64,000 bases of DNA from Bacillota bacterium (GTDB lineage: Bacteria > Bacillota > Clostridia > Christensenellales > Pumilibacteraceae): assembly GCA_009779975.1 (NCBI GenBank), contig WRAY01000002.1, forward strand, positions 1-64,000, written 5' to 3'. Positions within the stretch are counted from its first letter, which is position 1, and the number at the start of each line of letters is the position of its first letter. Positions 52,881-61,793 of the stretch are shown piece after piece. The notes under the pieces were generated by a model. That model was not told the origin of the DNA. It did not search any database and saw nothing but the letters and a program-made list of their open reading frames with translations. Made by a program: the position numbers and the translations under genes.

Positions 52881-52956
52881 TGGTGGAGGATAACGGATTC
52901 GAACCGTTGACCCCCTGCTTGCAAAGCAGGTGCTCTACCAACTGAGCTAATCCCCC
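52881..52956 (-). tRNA. tRNA-Ala (anticodon TGC), CCA encoded
   Basis: Acceptor GGGGGAT/ATCCTCC, D-arm TAGCTCAGTTGGTAGAGC, anticodon loop TTTGCAA, T-arm GGTTCGAATCC, and a 3' CCA. It precedes tRNA-Ile on the same strand; this pair usually sits in rRNA spacers but no 16S or 23S is present here. Confidence 0.95.
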
Positions 52957-52973
52957 AAACAGGCAACCTATAC

Positions 52974-53002
52974 ATATTATCATATCAAGAAAATAAAATC
53001 AA
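52974..53002 (-). promoter_or_regulatory. Promoter of the tRNA-Ala/tRNA-Ile pair
   Basis: Minus strand TTGATT, 17 bases, TAATAT, ending about 18 bases before tRNA-Ala. Confidence 0.65.
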
Positions 53003-53066
53003 CCAAAAAAAGCCCTAAAAACAAATTTTTTTCAATTTTTTGATATTTTTTATTGTGATGAATATC

Positions 53067-53095
53067 TTGACTTTATTTTAAAGATTTGATAAAAT
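53067..53095 (+). promoter_or_regulatory. Promoter of the ABC exporter operon
   Basis: TTGACT, 17 bases, TAAAAT; the ATG is 13 bases after the -10, so the leader is about seven bases, without ribosome site. Confidence 0.7.
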
Positions 53096-53108
53096 ATTAA
53101 TTAATATC

Positions 53109-53828
53109 ATGTTAAAAATTGAAAATTTGAAAAAAAGTTATGCTAAAAGCGGAGTGTATGCTCTTGACGGTGTCAGCCTTGAATTAAAAGAGGGCGAGAT
53201 TTTTGGTTTTTTGGGACCGAACGGAGCCGGAAAAACGACTGCGATTAAAATACTCTCCGGTATTTTGCCGTTTGAAGAGGGAAGTGTCAGTATATGCGGA
53301 CACGACATAAAAACCGAAGGACTTAATGCAAAACAAAACATCGGTTATGTCAGCGACACTCATATTGTCTATGACAAATTAACAGGAAGGGAATATATTG
53401 ATTTTCTTTCCGATATCTACAATGTTCCGCTTAGTGAGAGAAAAGAAAGAGCCGAGAAAATGCTGACTCTTTTTGAATTAACTGACGCATTTAATTCACC
53501 GATAAAAACTTATTCTCATGGAATGAAGCAAAAAATCGCAGTAATCGGTGCATTAATCCACAACCCAAAACTATGGGTCTTGGACGAGCCTTTAACAGGA
53601 CTTGACCCAAAAAGTGCGTTTAATATGAAAGAGTTAATGAAGCAGCACGCATCTTTAGGCAACACGGTCTTTTTCTCAACCCATATCCTAGAAGTTGCCG
53701 AAAAACTATGCGACAGAGTTGGAATAATCGTCAAAGGAAAACTAGTCAAAGTCGGCAATGTTGACGAAATAATAGCAGCCTATAAGGATAAGTCACTGGA
53801 AGAAATTTTCCTAAGCGTTGCGAATTAA
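53109..53828 (+). CDS. ABC transporter ATP-binding protein
   Basis: 239 residues. Walker A GPNGAGKTT, a degenerate signature YSHGMKQK in place of LSGGQ, Walker B LWVLDEPLTGLDP and switch His in FFSTHILE. This is the pattern of ABC-2/DRA-type exporters. The matching permease lies at 55424, after two intervening genes. Confidence 0.9.
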   Translation: MLKIENLKKSYAKSGVYALDGVSLELKEGEIFGFLGPNGAGKTTAIKILSGILPFEEGSVSICGHDIKTEGLNAKQNIGYVSDTHIVYDKLTGREYIDFLSDIYNVPLSERKERAEKMLTLFELTDAFNSPIKTYSHGMKQKIAVIGALIHNPKLWVLDEPLTGLDPKSAFNMKELMKQHASLGNTVFFSTHILEVAEKLCDRVGIIVKGKLVKVGNVDEIIAAYKDKSLEEIFLSVAN

Positions 53829-53890
53829 AATCAACCGCATTTCAGGATAAACTTACTGGAAGTGTAGGAATAATTAGGAGAAGATAACTA

Positions 53891-54484
53891 TTGGATGTAA
53901 ATCAAAAATGGTGGAATATATCTAATGTGCCAACTTCAAAAGCAGTGCAATTGTTTTTGTTAATTTTGGCTATTGTTCTAACAGTAACTACAATCATATT
54001 GCCTATATTTGCATTAAATACAGAACAAAATCAAAATCCACCGACAAATTATGAAATTACATATGGTAGAGCGGAATGGTGGCATAGGGTTTTTGGTACT
54101 TATACAGACGGTGCTGGTTTTGGATTTTCAATAGTAGATGATGGGCGTGATTTTAGGATACAAAATGTAATTATGCAAAATTCAAGTGTGAGAAATCGAT
54201 TGCGTGATGCAAACCTTCAGGCGGGGGATTTTGTTAGAATAAAGCATACAAGAGGTGGTGGCTTGGTTAGTTTTGAGGATGTGTGGCATTTGGAAGTTAA
54301 TGGCGAAACACTGCTTTCATTAGAAGAAGTTATATTTATACGGTCAAGAAACAATAACGGACTAGTGCTTATTTCTACGGTGGTGGCAGGCATAATATCA
54401 ATAATTTGTTATGTTTCCTTTATTCGCAATATAATAAAAAAGCGAAAATATAAAAAACAATTATTGCAACGGTCTAGTGAATAA
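53891..54484 (+). CDS. Hypothetical membrane protein with two helices
   Basis: 197 residues from a TTG with TAGGAG ten bases upstream. One membrane helix near the N-terminus (about 20-42), an extracytosolic domain of about 105 residues (YGRAEWWHRVFGTYTDGAGFGFSI), a second helix (about 158-180) and a basic tail. No family recognised. It lies between the ABC ATPase and a Bro-N gene; whether it belongs to the exporter is unclear. Confidence 0.6.
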   Translation: MDVNQKWWNISNVPTSKAVQLFLLILAIVLTVTTIILPIFALNTEQNQNPPTNYEITYGRAEWWHRVFGTYTDGAGFGFSIVDDGRDFRIQNVIMQNSSVRNRLRDANLQAGDFVRIKHTRGGGLVSFEDVWHLEVNGETLLSLEEVIFIRSRNNNGLVLISTVVAGIISIICYVSFIRNIIKKRKYKKQLLQRSSE

Positions 54485-54529
54485 AGCATAAGTGTTGTGA
54501 ATTAAAATATCAAAAAGGAGCGAATGAAA

Positions 54530-55387
54530 ATGAATCAGATCAAGAAAAACGAAATTAGATTGTTTGAAGAAAAACAAGTCAGGGGCGTTTGGGACGAAGA
54601 AAATCAAAAATGGTGGTTTTCTGTTGTTGATATTTGTAATATCTTGACCGAGCAACCTACGCAAAGAGGGGCGACTTTTTATTGGGGAAAACTCAAACAG
54701 CGATTAAAAGAAGAAGGAAGTGAAGTGTTGACAAATTGTCAACAGTTGAAATTACTTGCACCAGACGGCAAAATGCGTCTAACTGATGTCATGGATACTG
54801 AAGGAATTTTGCGGCTTATTCAATCAATCCCTTCAAAAAAAGCAGAGCCGTTTAAAATGTGGCTTGCTAAAGTCGGCAGAGAGGCAATTGACGAGGTGAT
54901 TGACCCTGAACTCAGTATTGAAAAGGCTATCCAAAACTATCGTCGATTGGGATATAGTGAAAATTGGATAAATCAAAGAATTAGGACAATTGAGGCGAGA
55001 AAGGCATTAACTGACGAATGGGATAAAAGCGGTGTGAAACAAGGGGTTGAGTATGCGTTTTTAACTGACCTTATGAACAAAACTTGGGCAGGCATGACAA
55101 CAAGAGATTACAAAAAACACAAGAATTTGAAGAAAGAAAATTTGCGAGACCACATGACCAATACCGAACTTGTTCTTAATATGCTTGCGGAAGTATCGGC
55201 AACGGAAATTAGTATTGCAAAACAGCCTCAAGACTTTGATGAGAGTGCTTTAGTTGCAGTTGAAGGAGCAACGATTGCAAAAGAAGCAAGAGAAAAACTA
55301 GAAAACCAAACAGGAAAAAAAATGGTTAGTAAACTCAATGCTAAAAATATGGGTCAAGAAATAATAACAGGCGGCGACGATGAGTAA
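54530..55387 (+). CDS. Bro-N / DinD-like DNA-binding protein
   Basis: 285 residues from the ATG at 54530, nine bases after GGAG (an ATG at 54524 is too close to it). The N-terminal Bro-N domain reads IRLFEEKQVRGVWDEENQKWWFSVVDICNIL, and RLTDVMDTEGILRLIQSIPSKKAEPFKMWLAKVG follows. The C-terminal half resembles DinD/antirepressor-like proteins. Bro-N proteins are typical of phages and mobile DNA. Here it separates an ABC ATPase from its permease, so it looks inserted. Confidence 0.75.
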   Translation: MNQIKKNEIRLFEEKQVRGVWDEENQKWWFSVVDICNILTEQPTQRGATFYWGKLKQRLKEEGSEVLTNCQQLKLLAPDGKMRLTDVMDTEGILRLIQSIPSKKAEPFKMWLAKVGREAIDEVIDPELSIEKAIQNYRRLGYSENWINQRIRTIEARKALTDEWDKSGVKQGVEYAFLTDLMNKTWAGMTTRDYKKHKNLKKENLRDHMTNTELVLNMLAEVSATEISIAKQPQDFDESALVAVEGATIAKEAREKLENQTGKKMVSKLNAKNMGQEIITGGDDE

Positions 55388-55423
55388 AGGATTTTTTCCA
55401 AAAAAGAGGACGAATAATAAATC

Positions 55424-57097
55424 ATGAAAAACTATTTAGCAGTTTTAAAATTATTAATCAAGAGCAACTATTTTCCGACGAAGGAAAAAGGGCAAAAACG
55501 AGACAGGGGAAGAGTTGCGTTGTTTGTTTCGCTTGGTGTCTTGTTTTTGATATTTTCTCCGATTTTGGTTGTTGGAGTGTTCTTTTCGGCACCGATTATT
55601 TATGAGTTGGGAATTGTCAATGAGTTTATTGTTCTTATCCTCTCGATTGCTTCAATGCTTGTTCTTATTTTTGGTGTTGTTGCAATGCTTGGATATTTGT
55701 ACTTTTCAAAAGACACCGAATTTTTTCTTTCGCTTCCGATAAAATCCGGTTCAATTTTTATGGCAAAGTTCACTGTTATCTATATTACTGAACTTGTTAT
55801 TGCCGCCATCATCTTACTCCCGACTTTAATAACTCTTGGTGTTGCAATTTCTGCTCCTGCAACTTATTATATTCTAATGCTTATTGGAATTTTATTTGCT
55901 CCGGCGCTTCCTTTGATGTTGGCGTCGCTTCTATCAATTCCAATAATGTATATTGCGAGTTTTCTCAAAAACAAAGGTGCATGGACAAGCGTTTTGCTAA
56001 TTTTGTTAGTCGGCGGAATTTTTGCGTTTTATTTTTATTTTGTTCAATCAATTTCGCATGGCGACGGTGTTGATATGGAAGCGACACTTGCTTCAATGGC
56101 GGAAGGGATGAGAGTTTTATCAAACATTTTGTATCCGTTTTTAGCCTTAGCACGAGCAGCAACATTAACCGCTTCGTTTGGACTTAGTGTTGGTGTTAGT
56201 ATTCTGGTCAACCTTCTCATTTTTGTCATCTCGCTTGTTGCACTAATCTTTATTGCAAATATCATTTCCAACCTTGTTTATCGAAAGTCTGCCGCAAGCC
56301 AACTTGAAGGAAAGAAAAGGGTAGTGAAGGGGAGTGAAAAATTTGCTTCATCAACACCGCTTGTCACGCTTGTCAAAAAGGAGTGGCGTTCAATTATTCG
56401 CACTCCTGCCTTTGCTTATCAATGTCTTATGCCGATAGTTCTAACGCCGATAATGATTGCTATTTCGGGCTTCTTTGGAAGTGCCGGCGGAAACGGAGAA
56501 TATTATAACGGAAACGGCGCATCACCACATTTTCAATACTTTATGCAATTTTTATTCGTCATGATGTTCGCAGGCGCTATGAACATGACGGCATTATCCG
56601 CAATCACCAGAGACGGTCAATCGGTGTCTTTATCAAAAATGCTGCCCGTCTCATTCCAAAAACAAATCCAAGCAAAACTTAGCATATCTTTAATCCTCTC
56701 GCTCATTCCGGGAATATTGGGGATAGTCATTATTAATATAATAACATTTGACTTTGCGAATTTGATGTTATCTATTGTTTTCTTTGCAGTCTTTAGTTAT
56801 GCTTTTTCATGTTTTGGTATCTATAATGACCTCAGAAAACCAAAACTGGACTGGACAACCCCAAATCAAGCAATGAGACAAAACATGAACCTTATAGTTC
56901 CAATGCTGCTAGGGTTTTTAGCAAGTTTAGTGTTTTTCGGCATAGGAATGATACTTATTTCATTCGTTCCAAATGACATCACTGCTCAACTAGCCGCATG
57001 GGGCGTGATGATTGGATTAGTTTTTATTGCTTCAATCCTAGCACATTTGTTATTATTTAAAAACGCAGAAAGACTATTTGCAAGAATAAGTGTCTAA
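55424..57097 (+). CDS. ABC-2-like exporter permease
   Basis: 557 residues with about twelve membrane helices in two halves. The middle soluble loop is KSAASQLEGKKRVVKGSEKFASSTPLVTLVKKEW. This is the shape of putative ABC exporter permeases of Bacillota that pair with a separate ATPase, here at 53109. The last base of the Bro-N gene is 36 bases upstream. The substrate is unknown. Confidence 0.75.
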   Translation: MKNYLAVLKLLIKSNYFPTKEKGQKRDRGRVALFVSLGVLFLIFSPILVVGVFFSAPIIYELGIVNEFIVLILSIASMLVLIFGVVAMLGYLYFSKDTEFFLSLPIKSGSIFMAKFTVIYITELVIAAIILLPTLITLGVAISAPATYYILMLIGILFAPALPLMLASLLSIPIMYIASFLKNKGAWTSVLLILLVGGIFAFYFYFVQSISHGDGVDMEATLASMAEGMRVLSNILYPFLALARAATLTASFGLSVGVSILVNLLIFVISLVALIFIANIISNLVYRKSAASQLEGKKRVVKGSEKFASSTPLVTLVKKEWRSIIRTPAFAYQCLMPIVLTPIMIAISGFFGSAGGNGEYYNGNGASPHFQYFMQFLFVMMFAGAMNMTALSAITRDGQSVSLSKMLPVSFQKQIQAKLSISLILSLIPGILGIVIINIITFDFANLMLSIVFFAVFSYAFSCFGIYNDLRKPKLDWTTPNQAMRQNMNLIVPMLLGFLASLVFFGIGMILISFVPNDITAQLAAWGVMIGLVFIASILAHLLLFKNAERLFARISV

Positions 57098-57319
57098 AGT
57101 TGAATTAATCGTGCTTGCATTGCTAACCCTTGCAAATTACCATCTTGCAGTGGGGAGCAACGCAAACCAGAAAAATAAATCATCTAATGCATAAAAATTT
57201 CTCTCTTAACAAATATTAACTTTATTGAAAACTTCGATAGATTAGTTTTGTAGTGACATGTTAGCGACTGCTATTTCGTCAAGACAAGTGTGTCGAAGAC
57301 ACAAGGGGAGAGAATTTTT

Positions 57320-58507
57320 ATGCAAAAAATAAACAAAGTTTTAATTGCCGGTGCATCCATAATCATGGCGTTGCTTATTGTCACCGGTTTTACTGCTCGT
57401 TATTATGTTGGAGCGAATGCTTTGGTTGATGCGGATGCCTCTAATTTGAGGGTTGCAGGGCGTTCGGCACTTCTCATGGATCATGACACCGGAACAGTTG
57501 TGTTTGAGCAGAATGCTGATGAAAGACATCCGATTGCGAGCATGGTGAAAATCATGACGCTCAATTTAGTGTTTGATGAAATGAGAAACGGAAACTTAAC
57601 AGCGGATTGTGATGTTCAAATATCTCAGCACGCTGCAAGCATGGGCGGCTCACAAGCATTCATGGATGCCGGCTCATCATATAAAGTGGGTGAGTTAATT
57701 AAAAGTATTGTTGTTGCATCCGCAAATGATGCGTGCGTTGCTCTTGCTGAACACATATCGGGAGACGCTCAACTGTTCGTTGACAAAATGAATGAAAGGG
57801 CAAAAGCACTCGGCATGGAAAACACCAATTTTGCAAACTGCACGGGACTACCTAGTCCAAACGGCTATTCAACAGCAAGAGATGTTGCAAAAATGACCCA
57901 AGAAATGATAAGACATCCGGAATTTTTTGAGTATTCAACAATATGGATGTTTGATTTTGCACACCCATCAGGAAGAACAACTGAACTTGCCAACACCAAC
58001 AAACTAGTGAGATTCTACGAAGGTTGCGACGGCGGAAAAACAGGCTTCACAAATGAAAGTAAATATTGTTTGTCTGCAACTGCAAAAAGAGGGAACACAA
58101 GATTAATCAGCGTTGTGATTGGTGCGGAAACCTCCAAAATAAGAAATGCAGAAAACTCAAAACTTTTTAACTATGGTTTTGCTAACTATGAAACCAAAAG
58201 ACTTGTTGAGCAAGGGGCAATAGTTGAAGGTGAATTTGCAGTCAAAAACGGAAAAACAAAAACTGTTCAAGTGATGCCAGAAAAAGACTTTTTCCACTTT
58301 GCAAAACGAAACCAAAAATCAGAATTCACATTCGAAAACATTGTTGACTCCCTAAAAGCCCCCTTAGAAAAAGGGCAGATCGTCGGCACAATGAGAATAA
58401 TGAACGGCGGCACAGAAATAGGAACAATTAACCTAATAACCACAGACGCAATCCTAAAAGCAGGATACTTGGATATTTTGAATGATATAATAAGTCAGTG
58501 GAACTAA
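57320..58507 (+). CDS. D-alanyl-D-alanine carboxypeptidase (PBP5/DacF-like)
   Basis: 395 residues from the ATG at 57320 (GGGGAGAG upstream; a longer frame from 57290 has no site). A signal peptide is present. Active-site motifs SMVK (SxxK), SAN (SxN) and KTG in GGKTGFT. A C-terminal PBP5-type beta domain follows, without an obvious amphipathic anchor. It trims the terminal D-Ala of peptidoglycan stems outside the membrane. Confidence 0.92.
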   Translation: MQKINKVLIAGASIIMALLIVTGFTARYYVGANALVDADASNLRVAGRSALLMDHDTGTVVFEQNADERHPIASMVKIMTLNLVFDEMRNGNLTADCDVQISQHAASMGGSQAFMDAGSSYKVGELIKSIVVASANDACVALAEHISGDAQLFVDKMNERAKALGMENTNFANCTGLPSPNGYSTARDVAKMTQEMIRHPEFFEYSTIWMFDFAHPSGRTTELANTNKLVRFYEGCDGGKTGFTNESKYCLSATAKRGNTRLISVVIGAETSKIRNAENSKLFNYGFANYETKRLVEQGAIVEGEFAVKNGKTKTVQVMPEKDFFHFAKRNQKSEFTFENIVDSLKAPLEKGQIVGTMRIMNGGTEIGTINLITTDAILKAGYLDILNDIISQWN

Positions 58508-58589
58508 GAAAATTTACGACTTATAAATAACAATGGATAAATTGATGAAAAATAAATTTAACCTTAATTGAATATTGTTAATAACAAAA

Positions 58590-58630
58590 TGTAGGGGCGG
58601 TCAATGATCGCCTCTACATTTTTTTATTTT
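58590..58630 (+). terminator. Palindromic repeat acting as terminator
   Basis: TGTAGGGGCGGTCA pairs with TGATCGCCTCTACA with few mismatches, followed by T residues. Its GGTCAATGA core recurs at about 42951. It sits in the 307-base gap after the carboxypeptidase gene. Confidence 0.7.
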
Positions 58631-58644
58631 TTTGCTCAAAACCC

Positions 58645-58673
58645 TTGACAACCAATTAATATTGTGTTAATAT
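58645..58673 (+). promoter_or_regulatory. Promoter of the surface protein gene
   Basis: TTGACA, 17 bases, TAATAT, about 140 bases before the ATG, giving a long leader with no clear structure. Confidence 0.6.
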
Positions 58674-58814
58674 ATAAAATAAACTAATTGTGAGTCGTAA
58701 AAAACTATTACATGAAAATCACTGCATATACTACAAAATTGACGAAATGAAGAAACAAATCAATATCATCACAATTCGCATTGTACAAACCGATAGATTA
58801 AATGGAGAAAAACT

Positions 58815-59990
58815 ATGAAAAATTTGATTTTAAGAAAAAATAAATTTTTGCTTGTTGTTATTTCATTGCTTATTGCTTTTTCTATGATTGCACTTTCTTT
58901 GGGAAATATGAGAGTGCGGGTTGTGGCAGATGACGGAAATAATGAACAGCCGCAGTATGAGCAAACACAGGAACAGGATTTAGCGCTTGTTGAAATGCGT
59001 ATCATGAATACAATGCATTTTGACAATGATTTGTTTTTTGAGGCAGTTGACAATGATTTTTTGTATTTACCAGGACATATTGGAACAGGAAACCTTTCTT
59101 TGACAGTGACTAACATTAATTTAATTCAATTTGATGAAGAATTGCGACTATTTTCTGCTATTATATGTCTATTTGATTTATTTGCTCCTCATCGCAATCA
59201 GTTGTTAAATCATGGTATTCTAACACTTACAAATACTATCCTAAATAGCGAAAATGTTCGTGTTGGAACTGTTGGTTGGCGGATTTATTTAATAAACAGA
59301 GTTGTGAATTTGCCGACACCGATAATTCCAAGAGGCTTTGAATTTGGTGGTTGGTATTTTGATGAAGATTTCACTGAGCCGTTTGATGGGCGAGTGGTAA
59401 CAGGAGATATGGATCTTCATGCAAGATTTATTCCGATTGTCTATAGTATTACATTTCGTCTAAATGGCGGAACTTTGCCCGATGATGCGCCATATTCTTT
59501 CACTATTGAACATGGAACAATCTTGCCAATTCCTACTCGTTCAGGGCATTATTTTAGAGGCTGGTATACTAATTCAGGTTTTTCGGGGCAGGCTGTGACT
59601 GAAATTTCCGAGGACTCAATTGGTAATCGTCAATTTTTTGCAAGATGGGAAGTAATGCGTTTTATTGTCACATTTAGGGTAGGCGGTGAGATATGGCAAG
59701 AAATTGAAGTTGATTATGGAACGACTCTGCAACAAGTATTCTTAACAAATCCCGAAACAGGGGAGTTGGTTGAATTGTTTCTTGATGATGTGTTTTTGGC
59801 TGCATTTAGCAGAGGTCAGGCAATAACAAGTGACATAGGGCTTTATGTGAGATTTGGAGAAATTCAACAAAACGATTTGCTATGGTGGCAAAACTGGATG
59901 GTGTGGACAATAGTAGGCTTATCGTTGATTATTGTTGCAGGGGCAATTGCCTTTGTCTTCACAAGAAAAAATAAAAACATAGAAAAATAA
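58815..59990 (+). CDS. Surface protein with InlB-type repeats
   Basis: 391 residues; GGAG upstream. N-terminal signal/anchor (about 10-32), a unique domain to about 165, then Listeria/Bacteroides (InlB_B) repeats with the marks FEFGGWYFDEDFTEPFDG and YFRGWYTNSGFSGQAV. A C-terminal membrane helix (MVWTIVGLSLIIVAGAIAFVF) and a basic tail follow. No LPXTG, so it stays membrane-bound. Likely adhesion or a surface structural role. Confidence 0.8.
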   Translation: MKNLILRKNKFLLVVISLLIAFSMIALSLGNMRVRVVADDGNNEQPQYEQTQEQDLALVEMRIMNTMHFDNDLFFEAVDNDFLYLPGHIGTGNLSLTVTNINLIQFDEELRLFSAIICLFDLFAPHRNQLLNHGILTLTNTILNSENVRVGTVGWRIYLINRVVNLPTPIIPRGFEFGGWYFDEDFTEPFDGRVVTGDMDLHARFIPIVYSITFRLNGGTLPDDAPYSFTIEHGTILPIPTRSGHYFRGWYTNSGFSGQAVTEISEDSIGNRQFFARWEVMRFIVTFRVGGEIWQEIEVDYGTTLQQVFLTNPETGELVELFLDDVFLAAFSRGQAITSDIGLYVRFGEIQQNDLLWWQNWMVWTIVGLSLIIVAGAIAFVFTRKNKNIEK

Positions 59991-60037
59991 TTGCAAATTT
60001 TTCTAAAATGAAAAAATAAAATTAATAACTCAAAAGG

Positions 60038-60065
60038 CCGTGACATCATGTTGCGGTTTTTTTTT
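60038..60065 (+). terminator. Terminator after the surface protein gene
   Basis: CCGTGACAT pairs with ATGTTGCGG (two G-U pairs), followed by nine T residues. Confidence 0.65.
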
Positions 60066-60107
60066 CTTTCCCAAAAAAATGAAAAAAATGTCGAAAAAAT
60101 TTCATAA

Positions 60108-60152
60108 AAGTGGGCAAAAGTGGTTGCAAGTGGAAAAAAAATATGTTATAAT
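60108..60152 (+). promoter_or_regulatory. mraZ promoter with three MraZ boxes
   Basis: AAAGTGGGC, AAAGTGGTT and CAAGTGGAA stand exactly 10 bases apart (60108, 60118, 60128). The promoter TTGCAA (60124-60129), 17 bases, TATAAT (60147-60152) overlaps them. Tandem GTGG boxes at helical spacing are the known MraZ autoregulatory operator. Confidence 0.85.
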
Positions 60153-60167
60153 ATGTGAGTTAGTAGG

Positions 60168-60237
60168 GAGAGTGCGGAGTTAAGGGAAAATTAAATTTAT
60201 TAACAATTTCACATTCTGAACTCCAAACCATACTCTC
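60168..60237 (+). other. Leader RNA stem before mraZ
   Basis: GAGAGT..GGAGTT pairs with AACTCC..ACTCTC, enclosing about 37 bases in the 5' leader. Confidence 0.5.
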
Positions 60238-60274
60238 TTAAGTAAATTTCCTCAAAACACTAAACTCAAAGAAA

Positions 60275-60730
60275 ATGTATTTCGGCAAGTATCATCATCA
60301 AATAGACGAGAAAAATCGTATTAGAATTCCTTCCAAACTGAAAGATATTGTTGGAGTGAATCCTTTTATTATGCCGGGTCCGAATAAATCATTAATTGTT
60401 CTAAGAGAAGATGAGGCCAAACAAATACTTGATGAGCAATTCGGAAAAATCAGTATTTTTGACTCAACCGAAAAAAGTTTGGCACTTAGGAAATTATCAT
60501 CAAACACAGTTCACACCGAAGAGGACAAGCAGGGCAGAATGATACTTCCTCAAGGACTTATGGAGTATGCAAAAATCAAAGACAAAAAATCAGGAGAAAC
60601 TAATCGAAACATTGTTATTATCGGAGCCTACAAAAAAATAGAAATTTGGTCTGAAGCAATTTGGGAAGAATATGCAAAAGAAGACGAAGAAGAATTTGAC
60701 GACAAAATGTTTGAATTGATAAGTGGTTAG
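60275..60730 (+). CDS. mraZ: Division/cell-wall cluster regulator MraZ
   Basis: 151 residues. Two AbrB-like MraZ domains, starting MYFGKYHHQIDEKNRIRIPSKL and again TVHTEEDKQGRMILPQGL, each with the DxxxR core. It binds tandem GTGG boxes in its own promoter, which are visible upstream. First gene of the dcw cluster. Confidence 0.95.
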   Translation: MYFGKYHHQIDEKNRIRIPSKLKDIVGVNPFIMPGPNKSLIVLREDEAKQILDEQFGKISIFDSTEKSLALRKLSSNTVHTEEDKQGRMILPQGLMEYAKIKDKKSGETNRNIVIIGAYKKIEIWSEAIWEEYAKEDEEEFDDKMFELISG

Positions 60731-60803
60731 TGATTGGTTAAGGATAAAAATTTTTTGACAAAAAAATTCAACTGCCAACCATTAACCGCCAACCGCCAAT
60801 AAA

Positions 60804-61733
60804 ATGAATTATCATGTCCCAATATTAAAAGATACTATCATGTCATTCCTTTCCCCTGTGTCGTCTAAAATTTATTTTGACGGCACATTGGGCGGGGGTG
60901 GACATAGTCATGAAATATTAAAACAAGGAGCAAATCTTATTGCGACTGACCTTGACACAAACGCAATTAAACACTCCGAAAAACTCTTTTCCAACTATCA
61001 AGGAAAATTCACATTAGTTCACGACAACTTCAAAAATATTATTAACATATTGGATGAATTAAAAGTTAATAAAATAGACGGTGCTTTAGTTGACCTAGGA
61101 ATTTCTTCACATCAAATAGACACGCCTGAGAGAGGTTTTTCCTATATGCATGACGGTCCGCTCGACATGAGAATGAATCCAAAGGGAAAATTAAATGCAA
61201 AGGATGTTGTCAATGAATATAGTGAAAATGAACTTTTAAAAATTCTATATGAATACGGCGAAGAAAAATTTGCAAGACGGATTGTTAACAACATAATAAA
61301 AGAAAGAAAAAACGGAGTGATTTCAACTTCCGGACAACTTGCAAAAATCATTTCAAACAGTGTTCCGTCTCACCTTTCAAAAGGACATCCTGCAAAAAAA
61401 ACATTTCAAGCATTAAGGATTGAAGTCAACGGCGAGTTAGACGGACTAAAGCAAGCAATAGAAGATATTATAAGTGTTTTAAAGGTTGGAGGAATTTTTT
61501 GTGTTTTGTCGTTTCACTCACTTGAAGACAGGATTATGAAACAAGAATTCAAAAGATTAGCCGAAAATTGCATATGCGACAAAAAACTGCCATATTGCGT
61601 TTGCAGCAACAAGGCGACTGTGAAAATATTAACACCCAAAGGAATTAAGGCAGGAGAAGAGGAAACACAAAATAATACAAGAGCAAAAAGTGCAACTCTC
61701 AGAGTTGTTCAAAAAATATCAGAACTTAACTAA
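60804..61733 (+). CDS. rsmH: 16S rRNA m4C1402 methyltransferase RsmH
   Basis: 309 residues. SAM-binding DGTLGGGGHSHEILKQ, the family motif DLGISSHQID and RGFSYMHDGPLDMRM, and FHSLEDRIMKQEF at the end. It methylates C1402 of 16S rRNA. It follows mraZ by 73 bases in the conserved order. Confidence 0.97.
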   Translation: MNYHVPILKDTIMSFLSPVSSKIYFDGTLGGGGHSHEILKQGANLIATDLDTNAIKHSEKLFSNYQGKFTLVHDNFKNIINILDELKVNKIDGALVDLGISSHQIDTPERGFSYMHDGPLDMRMNPKGKLNAKDVVNEYSENELLKILYEYGEEKFARRIVNNIIKERKNGVISTSGQLAKIISNSVPSHLSKGHPAKKTFQALRIEVNGELDGLKQAIEDIISVLKVGGIFCVLSFHSLEDRIMKQEFKRLAENCICDKKLPYCVCSNKATVKILTPKGIKAGEEETQNNTRAKSATLRVVQKISELN

Positions 61734-61793
61734 AGATAAATTATCTAAAATTCACAAAAGATAAGTTCTATAAGATAAAGGAAGGGACATATA

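Noticed and set aside
52757-52945. Forward reading frame across the tRNA pair
   Set aside because: It translates the complements of tRNA-Ile and tRNA-Ala.
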